From Codonopsis lanceolata (lineage: Eukaryota; Streptophyta; Magnoliopsida; Asterales; Campanulaceae), in contig CM028382.1 in NCBI GenBank assembly GCA_013146195.2, forward strand, positions 56,340,027 through 56,404,026: 64,000 bases of DNA, read 5' to 3'. Positions 55,241-64,000 of this stretch are shown one piece after another. A model generated the notes under the pieces. It was not told the DNA's origin, did no database searches, and saw only the letters and a list, made by a program, of their open reading frames with translations. How positions within the stretch are numbered: the first letter of the stretch is position 1; the number at the start of each line of letters is the position of its first letter. The position numbers and the translations under genes are program-made.

Positions 55241-56222
55241 TAAAAATCACTCAAAACTCCTCTCAAACACAGAAAAACCCAACAAAGCTCGAAAATGAAC
55301 AAGTATAAAATATCCTAAAATAAAAATTAAGCTCAAGAATAAATTTTAACGAGTAAAATTTGCATAAAAGAGAGAAGGATAGAAGATACTTGTCACAAGG
55401 AGGAACAAAGTCGAGCTTGTTGCCGGAAAATTCACCGGAAAAAATGGAGTTTGCCAGAATCCGTCGGAGCACAAATCGCCACAGATCGTGAACTATGATG
55501 GTGGGGATAAGGAATGTATGTGGAGATGAGGTAGGAAATGAAATTTGGACAGAAAATCTTGGGCAAATCGGCCGGATTTGTAGAGAGAAGGAGAGGTGTA
55601 ATCGTCGTTTTAGAGAGAGAGAGATAAAACTATTCATGTGTTCTGATCAGGGCCCGAAGGATTTTAAATAACGGGACTGAGTGGTCGCTCAGTCCTTTAT
55701 ATCAAGCGATCGCTTGGTCATAATGCTAAGTGTCTGACTTACTGGAATTTTCCCGGTTGCTCAGTGCTCGGGACTGAGCGATCACTTGCCTCTATTTTAA
55801 AAAACACGACTTACTGTAAAATGCGCACTCACTCAGTCATTTGACTGAGCGAGCGCTTGGCCCTGTTACGTAAAAAGTCATTTTTATTTTCTTTTTAACT
55901 AAAATTTGTATCATTTAATTTTTTTTAAAGGTCCTAAGATATCTTCCTTCAATGCTATAATATATCTTTTCCTACACCAAAAACTACTTACAAAAATACA
56001 CGAAAATAAAATGAAAAGTAAAATTAACATATAAATACAATACTAGAAAATATTTTCCCCCAAACTTAAAATATGCAAAAGTTTTCTATGATTAAAATTT
56101 TCAAAATTAAGCAAGGGTTCAAAATAATTATTATATAACAAAATAATTTAACTAAACATAAGTGAGTTGCCTCCCACGCAGCGCTTTTGTTTAACGTCGT
56201 TCGCTCGACGTTAGTCAACCCA
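55241..56222 (-). other. spacer between integrase and third ORF of the Athila-like element
   Basis: No gene. Contains the phrase 'ttaagtttgggggaaaatatttt' (minus, about 56050) and repeated plus-strand phrases 'gactgagcgatc / gagcgagcgcttggcc' around 55690-55860. Confidence 0.45.
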
Positions 56223-57727
56223 TTATTCTAAATAAAAAACGTCCATCAACTCAACTGTTTTCATAAGTGATAGACCTTCATAGTAGGGTTTGACTCGATG
56301 CCCATTAACTTTAAATGTTTCATTCGATTTATAATCTTTAAGTTCAACTGTACCATGGGCAAAAACAATCACCACTTCAAATGGACCAGACCACTTTGAT
56401 TTAAGTTTTCCTGGAAAAAGTTTTAGTCTAGAATTAAACAATAGAACTTTGATGCCAGGGTACAGGTCCTTAGGAATTATTTTCTTGTCGTGGAATCTTT
56501 TAGTCTTTTCTTTATAAATTTTCGGATTTTCATAAGATTCCAATCTATGCTTTTCCAATTCATTTATTTGGAGCATTCTCTTCTTGCCTGCCAAAGTCAT
56601 ATCCATGTTGAGAATTTTAATTGCCCAAAACGCTCTATGTTCTAATTCTACTGGGAGATGACAGGCTTTTCCAAACACAATTCTATAGGGGCTTAAACCT
56701 ATTAAGGTCTTATAGGCTGTCCTACATGCCCATAAAGCATCATTCAACTTCAATGCCCAATCTTTCCTATTATGTTGGACAGTCTTTTCCAATACTCTTT
56801 TAATTTGTCTATTACTTACCTCCACTTGACCAGAAGTTTGTGGATGATAGGGATTGGATAACTTGTGGACTACCCTATATTTGTTCAAATAATAATTCAC
56901 TAACCGATTTGTGAAGTGAGTTCCTTGATCACTTATGATTGCCCTTGGCATCCCATATCGACTAAAAATATTATCACAAAGGAATTTAATCACTGTCTTG
57001 GCATCATTATTCCTTGTAGCAATTGCTTCAATCCATTTTGACACATAATCTACTCTGACCAAAATATATTCAAAACCTTGTGATACGGGAAAAGGTCCCA
57101 TAAAATCTATTCCCCAAACATAAAAAAATTCAACGTCTAAATTACTAATTTGAGGCATTTCATTCCTCTTACTTATACCTCTTATCACAACTTTTAGTAA
57201 ATAAATGAGCATCTCTAAATAAAGTTGGCCAATAAAGACCATATTGTAGAATCTTTCTTGCTGTCTTTTCACCACTAAAATGACCTCCGCAAGCAAAACC
57301 ATGACAGAAAGATAACACACTCTGGTGTTCCTCTTCAGGAATACATCTCCTTATTATTGAATTTGGGGTCATGTTTAAATAAATAAGGTTTATCCCAAAA
57401 ATAATGTTTAACTTATGAAAGAAAGTTCTTTCGCTCATGATATCCAAAATCGGGGTTTATTATATCAGCTACTATACAATTCACATAATCAGCATACCAT
57501 GGCTCATTGGTTCGCACAGTAAACAATTGCTCATCTGGAAATTCTTCATTTAGAGGAATATTATCATCAAACAATTGTTTTTCGAATAAAGGCCAAAGTT
57601 CCAATCTAGACAAATGATCTGCAACTACATTCTCTGAACCTTTCTTATCTTTGATTGTAATATCAAATTCTTGTAACAAAAACATCCACCTAATCAGTCT
57701 AGGTTTAACATCTTTCTTAGTCAACAA
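56223..57727 (-). pseudogene. Athila-like Gypsy RNase H end and integrase
   Basis: 57727-57413 reads PRLIRWMFLLQEFDITIKDK and ENVVADHLSRLE (RNase H C-terminus). After a frame shift, RRCIPEEEHQSVLSFCHGFA and CGGHFSGEKTARKILQYGLY (57447-57169) are the integrase zinc-binding zone. The 365-codon frame 57320-56223 holds the catalytic core: VWGIDFMGPFPVSQG (D), ISDQGTHFTN (D) and NPYHPQTSGQVEVSNRQIK (E), then GLSPYRIVFGKACHLPVELE and the C-terminal KWSGPFEVVIVFAHGTVELK. All three catalytic residues are present and the core is open, so decay is mild. Integrase inserts the cDNA copy. Confidence 0.85.
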
Positions 57728-58857
57728 CTATTTTAATGCAAAATGATCAGAATAAATAATTACTTTAGATCATAACAAATAAGATCTAAATTTTTCAAGA
57801 GCAAAAATAACTGCTAAAAATTCTTTTGCAGTTGTTGTGTAATTAAACTAAGCATCTTTAAGTGTCCGGCTAGCATAGTGAATCACATGCGGCTTCTTAT
57901 CAATCTTTTGACCTAGAATAGCTCTTATAGAAAAATCCGATGCATCACTCATAATTTCAAAAGGCAATGACCAATTTGGGCTAGACAAAATAGGAGCAGT
58001 CGTCAACCTTTCTTTTAAAAGATTAAAAGAATCAAGACAATCTTTGCCAAAAATAAATTCGGTATCCTTGGCAAGCAGATTACATAAGGGTTTACAAAAT
58101 TTTGAAAAATCCTGAATAAAATGCCTATAAAAACCAGCATGCCCAAGAAAATTTCAAACACCTTTTACAGAAACAGAAGGAGGTAATTTAAAAATAACTT
58201 CCACTTTGGCTGGATCAACATTAATTCCTCTCTTTGACACTATATGTCCTAAAACAATTCAATGATTTACCATAAAATGACATTTTTCCCAACTAAGGGT
58301 TAAATTTGCTTTACAACATTGTCTGAGTACTAATGTAAAATTATTAAGACACTTGTCAAATGATTCACCAAACACAGAAAAATCATCCATAAAAATCTCA
58401 ACACATTTCTCAACTAAATCATAAAAGATAAAAAGCATGCATCTTTGAAAAGTAGTTGAAGCATTACACAAGCCAAAAGCCATCCTTCTATAAGCAAAAG
58501 TACCAAAGGGGCATGTGAAGGTTGTCTTTTCCTGATCTTCTGGGGCGATAGGGATTTGGTTATATCCAGAAAATCCATCTAAGAAACAATAAAAATCATA
58601 ACCAGCTAATCTTTCTAAAATCTGCTCAATAAATGGTAACAGAAAGTGATCTTTCTTAGTAGCAACATTGAGCTTTCTTAAATCGATGCACATCTTATAT
58701 CCAGTAACAGTTCTAGTTGGCACTAACTCATCCTTATCATTCTTAACTACTGTAATACCAGACTTTTTAGGGACTACCTGAACATGACTTAATTACCCAT
58801 TTACTATTGGAGATTGGATAAATAATACCCGCATCGAGAAGTTTAAGAACTTGGTTC
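57728..58857 (-). pseudogene. Athila-like Gypsy reverse transcriptase, truncated by a LINE
   Basis: 58857 to 58760 reads ENQVLKLLDAGIIYPISNSK and VVPKKSGITVVKNDKDE. Then an open frame 58723-58259: TVTGYKMCIDLRKLNVATKK, ERLAGYDFYCFLDGFSGYNQ, FGTFAYRRMAFGLCNA and the catalytic EIFMDDFSVFG (FMDD is usual for Athila). From 58258 to 57728 the thumb and RNase H N-terminus are in broken frames. The upstream protease and gag are absent because a LINE begins at about 58860, in opposite orientation. Confidence 0.85.
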
Positions 58858-58924
58858 TCCCCTATTCTCTCTCTAGAATTTTCTCTCTAGTTTTTTCGTC
58901 TTGGCGGCTAGGGTTTCGGTGGCT

Positions 58925-60693
58925 ATGCCGCCGGAAACAGTCCCTCCGTTGTCTTCCCAGACGGAATTTCCCACTCTTAATACTTCTTCTACTGCTTCTA
59001 ATCCACCTTTGAATAAACCGACGGGCGAGAGTAACACCTATGCGGCGGCGGTGGCTAAGGAGGCTTCGGTTAGGTGTCAAAACCCTAAGCGTTCCTGTGC
59101 GTTGAAGGATCTACCTCTCCCTCCACGCTTCTTGTTTCTATTGATAATGAGCCGGGCTGTTTGTTTACTCCTATTGAATTGGAAGCGGCGGCTAATCAGT
59201 TCCAGAATACAGTGATCCTTAAATTCTCTGTTGGCCGGCCATCAGTGCAAGTTATCCAAACGCATATTATTAATTCGTGGGGGCTCACTGGGGAGTTTGT
59301 TGTTGGCCTTTTAGATCCAAGGCATGTCATGGTTCATCTTTCCTCCAGTGAGGATATGGTTCGTGCGTTATCGAAAGAATCCCATATGATTCAAAACTGC
59401 ATGTATCGATCTTTTCGTTGGTCGCCGGACTTTGTTTTCAAGAAGGACAGTCCATGTGTTGCTGTGTGGGTGCGGCTGTTTCATCTTCCCCTTCCGTTTT
59501 TTACGCCATCGTATTTACAAAGGATTGGGAATTCTTTTGGGAATTTTTTACGAGCAGATGACCGCACTTTAGCTTTGTCCCATCCCATGTATGCTCGTAT
59601 CTGCGTAGAGGTGGATGTCTCGTTGATTTTGCCCGAGAGGGTATGGTTGGGTACGTCTAAAGACGATGGTTTCTGGCAGCCGATAAAATTTGAAGGCAAC
59701 ATAGCCTTTTGTGAAGGCTGCGGGCTACTTGGCCATGTTGAAGATAATTGTCGTAAGAAGAGGCATGGGACATTTAATGATGCTATCAACAATAAGGGTA
59801 AAAGCTCGGATGAATTACCTTCTAAGCATAATGGGACTAATGTAGTTAATGAAGAGAATGTGCCACCGGTTGTTAAACCTCCCAAACGAATATGGCAACC
59901 AGTTGTACATCAAAGCAAAGATTATGCCTCGGGATCGAATGCGAAGGATGATAAAGGCGTTCCCCGGGAGGTGGAAACGGTAGACATTGTGGATAGTCCT
60001 AAAGGACAAACTGATAATTTAAATCAACATCATACCCCTCTTAAGCAGCCTGGTGGAAATGATACTAATAAAGGAATAATTAATGAGGCCCCTAGTTCTG
60101 ATAATGTAGCATTGGATGAACAATTAAGGAAAAAGGAAGGGGAGCCAAGGATGGAAAAAGATACCTCTAGTAAGGCTGATGCGCCTATTGTGACTAAGGC
60201 TACTGAAGGTACTACTTTGCATGACCAGGTTGCTCATAATCTGAAGGTGTCGGGGAATGGTGAAGTGGAGAATAATTTTGCCGAGGGCACTAATGAGAAC
60301 CCGTCAGTGGCTGGTGATAGTGGGGTGTCAGCTCAGGATGTGAGTCACCATGACCCTAAGGAGACTGATGTCGCGGGGGAATCGGATCTGCATACTCAAG
60401 GTTTTTGTTGCAATTCTTTTGCGGCTTTGGCCGATCTAGAAGACTTGTTTGAGGAGGATAGTCAGACTGATGGTCTTAAATCGGCTGAGGGTTATAAGAA
60501 TAAGCAGAAGGTTAAGCTATCCAGGTCAGCATCTATGGATGATTGCCGGGACTTCCCAGCTCCTACTGAGACAACAAAAGAATTTCAGAAACATATTCAG
60601 AAGCTAAGCAAGAAGAATAAGAGTAAGAGGTATGTTCAGCAGAACAAACGTGTTACTAGGGCCTCTAAACAGGTCCGAAATCCCTCCGCTTAA
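58925..60693 (+). pseudogene. LINE ORF1 protein (DUF4283 plus CCHC zinc knuckle), one frameshift
   Basis: ATG 58925 opens MPPETVPPLSSQTEFPTLNT and TYAAAVAKEA. A shift between about 59076 and 59105 moves to the frame that then stays open to TAA 60691-60693. DUF4283-like features: GLTGEFVVGLLDPRHVMVHL, FRWSPDFVFKKDSPCVAVWV and PIKFEGNIAF. They are followed by the knuckle CEGCGLLGHVEDNC (CX2CX4HX4C, about 59713-59755). The rest is a long acidic, low-complexity tail. ORF1 proteins bind LINE RNA in the ribonucleoprotein. It needs one repair to read through, so it is called a pseudogene, though sequencing error cannot be ruled out. Confidence 0.75.
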
Positions 60694-60700
60694 TTTTTAT

Positions 60701-63700
60701 ATGGCTGTAATTATTTGGAATGCTAGAGGTGTCGGTAATTCTGACACTGTTAGTTACTTGAAGTCTTTGATCAAACAGCACAAGCCTCATTTAGTGTGTA
60801 TTTTGGAGCCTAAATTGTCTGGCACTAGGATGATTAAAATAGCTAGACGTTTGAAGTTATCGTTCTGCTTACATGGGAATCCGATTAATTCCCATATCTG
60901 GCTATTCTGGGACAATAAAATTCAGATAAGTAACATTGCAATGTCAAACCAACATGTTACGGTTCGGTTGGTTTTGGAAAGTGGTGATGCAATTATTTCC
61001 TCATTTGTTTATGCCAAGTGTAATAGAAGTGATCGGCAACTTTTATGGGCCGAGCTGTTGGATATTGCGGCATCTTATTCAGATCCATGGATAGTTTTGG
61101 GTGATTTCAATGTTATCTCGCATTCGAATGAGAAACTGGGAGGGGCTCTTTGTGATTATCCTAGCATGAATGACTTTAATCTGTTTATACAGCAGGCCGG
61201 TTTAGTTGATGCCGGATTTGAAGGGAGTATCTTTACATGGTGCAACAATCAGGAAGGCTTAGCTCGTATATGGCAACGTCTTGATAGAGTTATGGTTAAT
61301 GGATATTACAAAGCTTTGTTTCCGGAGATTACTGTTCGTCACCTTAGTCGGGTCTTCTCGGATCATTGCCCAATGCTAGTGGATATGGTTAAAAAACATA
61401 AGCATGGTGGTGGATTTCGTTTTCAGCGGTTTTGGCTAGATCATGCTGATTTTTTGAATTTTGTTAAAAGCCAATGGGCTGTGACCTTTCATGGTTCAGC
61501 GTTGGAAAGTTCTCCATCGGAAACTTCATCACTTGCGTATTGGGCTTCGTCGATGGAACTGGGAGGTTTTTGGGAATATTCATCGTATGGTAGATAATCT
61601 CCAAGACGAGGTTCTGAGACTGGACATGAGTTTGCAGAATTCTTGGGATGATAATGTGGCGAATCAATTTATGCAGGCTAAGCAACAATTATGTCGAGTT
61701 ATTTCATGGTCGGATGAATTGGCTCAACAAAAGGCTAGGGCAACTTGGTTGGCTGTAGGTGATAGGAACACATCTTTTTTTCATGCAAGTGTGAAGGATA
61801 GGTTTCATCATAACAATATTAAAATTAGAATGGCTGATGGCAGTTGGTGCAATGACACTAAGAAAATTGGAGAGCTTGCCATTCAGTATTATACTGACCT
61901 GTTCTCCTCTTCCCGGCCTAGTCATAATGCCGATCTTTTTGCTCACTATCCTAACGTGATTGGAGTGCAAGAACGTACGTCTTTTAAATGCTTGCCTACT
62001 GAAGAGGAAATTTGGAGTGCTGTTAAAGGTCTTAATCCAAATAGTGCCCCGGGTTCAGACGGCTTCACAGGATGGTTTTTCCAAGGATGCTGGGATATCA
62101 TTAAGCTCGATGTTATTGCCGCGGTTCATGATTTTTTTAAAGGGGGTGCGCTTCCAAAAGGTATATCTTCAACTTCTCTCATTCTCATCCCGAAAGTGGA
62201 TAACCCCTCCAATCTGGGAGATCTCCGACCGATCAGCTTATGTAATTTCTCATGCAAAATCATCTCTCGGATTTTAGCATCTCGAATGGCGTCTATTCTT
62301 CCTTCTATTATCTCTTTGGAGCAGTCGGGCTTCGTTAAGGGGAGGAATATTCAGGATAATATTGTCCTGGCTCATGAATTAATTCAACGCATTGATCATA
62401 AATCGCATGGAGGGAATGTGGTGTTCAAACTTGATATGTCTAAAGCGTATGATCGGCTAGAATGGAGTTTCCTGTTGTGTACATTGAAAGCTTTTGGTTT
62501 TGATGAAGAGAGTTGTGATTTGATTTATCGATTGATAAGCAACATCTGGTACACTTTGCGTATTAATGGCGAGGCATTTGGCTTTTTTCAGTCGTCCAGG
62601 GGCGTTCGACAGGGAGATCCTATGTCTCCTCTTCTATTTGTGATGGCCCAGGAAATTCTCAGTTATAATATTAATAAGGCGGTTTCTGAGGGGAAAATTG
62701 GCTTGTATCGGCATGGAGTTGGTAATATTTTGATATCCCATTTATTGTATGCGGATGACATGCTCATCTTTTGTAATGGTAGTAAGAAGTCGATTCGTGC
62801 TCTTAGGGGAGTTATTGGAGAATATGAACATGCGTCGGGTCAGCTTATAAATTTGGAGAAAAGTGGTTTTATTACTTCGCGTCATTTTACTCGGAGGAAG
62901 ATCCAAAATATTGTGCAGTGGTCTGGTTGTAAACAACATCATTTACCAATTAAATATTTGGGGATGCCTCTCTTTAAAGGAAGGGTGAAGTATGCATATT
63001 TTGAGGATGTAGAAAAAAGGTTTCTCTCTCGTATTAATGGTTGGAAGGCTAGATTATTATCCTTTGGTGCCAAAATTGTGCTTCTTAAATCAGTTTTATG
63101 CAGCATTCCGATTTATGCCTTGGCTGCTTTTAAACTCCCCAAAAAGTTTCTCATTAAGTTGGAAAAGCATATGGCTGATTTTCTATGGAGCTCTCGGCGA
63201 GGGTAGAGCGTGCTCATTGGATTTCAGGGACCATATATGCGAGACCGATTAAGGAAGGAGGGCTTGGTATTCGTCCTCTTTCTCAAGTTATGGGATCCCT
63301 TCATGCTAAGCTTGCTTGGAGTGTCCTTCAAGGCAAGAGTCTGTGGGCTCGCTTTGTTCGCGCCAAATATGGGAATGGAGACGGTTTTAACGTTCCTGCC
63401 TTTTCTTCTCATGTCTGGAAAGCAGTTATGGAGCATATTCCGAGACTGATGGAGAATTCCAGATGGGTTGTGGGGAGGGGCGATATTTCATTTTGGAATT
63501 CAAATTGGTGTGGTTCTTCTCTTATTGGCCCGCGTCCTATGGACCTCCAGATTAACGTCATCCGTGAGGTCGTCCTTTGATTCAGGATCTGTTGCCTCTG
63601 ATTCCTTCGAATCGCATACGTGTTTGCAATATAAAGTCGATGACAATACGACCGATAGCAGCAAGTCTTCATTCTAGCTAAAGACGGCGCTTTTTCGGCT

Positions 63701-64000
63701 TCTCTTTATTGGAAATCTTTTCGGCATCAGTGGCCTAAGATTGCATGGGCTAGCAAACTATGGCAGCCGTGGATTCCGACGCGCATGAGTGGTTTTTTGT
63801 GGAAAGTTTTGCACCGCGCTATTCCGGTAGATCTTGCTCTTCATCGTTTTAAAGTTCAGCTTGCCTCCAAATGCCGGTGTTGTAGTCAGCCTGCACAAGA
63901 ATCCTTGGAACATCTACTTCTTCATTCTGAGATTGCTACTATTATATGGAGCCGCTTTGCCCAGATGTTTAACATGGTAAGTCGATTTTCTTCTATGATT
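60701..64000 (+). pseudogene. LINE ORF2: endonuclease, reverse transcriptase, zf-RVT (frameshifted, partial)
   Basis: ATG 60701 starts MAVIIWNARGVGNSDTVSYL. Apurinic-type endonuclease signatures: IWNARG, LEPKLSG, WIVLGDFNVI, FSDHCPMLVDM. A frameshift near 61495 leads to a 571-codon frame with the RT: NPNSAPGSDGFTGWFFQGCW, LILIPKVDNPSNLGDLRPIS, FVKGRNIQDNI, DMSKAYDRLEW, RGVRQGDPMSPLLFV and LLYADDMLIFC (catalytic YADD, about 62748-62759). A second shift near 63200 continues with ARPIKEGGLGIRPLSQVMGS to 63580, and two smaller ones precede the zf-RVT (LWQPWIPTRMSGFLWKVLHR ... CRCCSQPAQESLEHLLLHSE). Catalytic residues are kept. A few frameshifts only, so the copy is fairly young. Confidence 0.85.

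Larger units (their letters stand above)
58860..64000 (+). mobile_element. L1-type LINE, 5' part (3' end beyond the window)
   Basis: It starts within the Athila-like RT with a short CT-rich leader (ctattctctctctagaatttt). It has two ORFs 7 bases apart, the layout of plant L1 elements: a nucleic-acid-binding ORF1, and an ORF2 with endonuclease, RT and a zf-RVT domain. RNase H and poly(A), if present, lie right of the window, so the target duplication cannot be checked. A 5' end that reaches ORF1 means the copy is not strongly 5'-truncated. Confidence 0.85.

Overview
The window looks like repeat-dense nuclear DNA of a flowering plant, most likely a eudicot. Support: spliced plant genes with GT/AG introns, a group A (ABF/AREB/ABI5-type) bZIP gene, and Copia, Athila-like and Tat-like Gypsy LTR retrotransposons, L1-type LINE, Mutator-like, Harbinger, hAT-like and Stowaway-like elements. 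I cannot name the species. One run of exactly 100 N (33901-34000) marks an assembly gap, so the two sides need not be adjacent.

Left part (1-7520): a Copia 3' end, a 132-bp tandem duplication, then the only convincing host gene, a 353-codon bZIP transcription factor of the ABA-response family. Its promoter has two CACGTGTC elements and a TATA box near 1800. The leader carries three short upstream ORFs and a 3.3-kb first intron filled with MITE-like elements. Coding exons are 5375-6271, 6398-6469, 6562-6588 and 7164-7229.

7101-25670: the last coding exon plus 3' flank of the bZIP gene is present three times in tandem (copy A from 7101, B from 9299, C from 25193). Copy B was expanded by a foldback Mutator-like element (10335-12278, 9-bp target duplication) and a Copia element (13085-25049, 5-bp target duplication). 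Copy A still shows the empty Copia site. The Copia element itself holds a second Mutator-like element (14630-16016, 9-bp duplication) and a truncated Athila-like 3' end (about 17866-21438) that replaces most of its integrase.

26336-33900: a Tat-type LTR on the minus strand, a Copia 3' tail and LTR, a microsatellite-linked duplication, and a decayed Transposase_28-type gene. 34001-47870: a decayed plus-strand Tat/Ogre-like Gypsy pol, two antisense extra ORFs (a DUF7745-like one, nearly intact, and a plant-mobile-domain one broken by an Athila-like LTR), a tandem-repeat 3' UTR, an LTR and a leader with a 188-bp triple repeat. 47870-50350: duplicated gene fragments of unknown origin. 50354-58857: an Athila-like element on the minus strand (LTR, long non-coding tail, extra ORF, integrase, RNase H, RT), cut in its RT by a plus-strand L1-type LINE (about 58860 to the window end) with ORF1 and ORF2.

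Apart from the bZIP gene, nearly all coding sequence belongs to mobile elements. The main biological question is how nested insertion and tandem duplication reshaped the 3' end of the bZIP gene.
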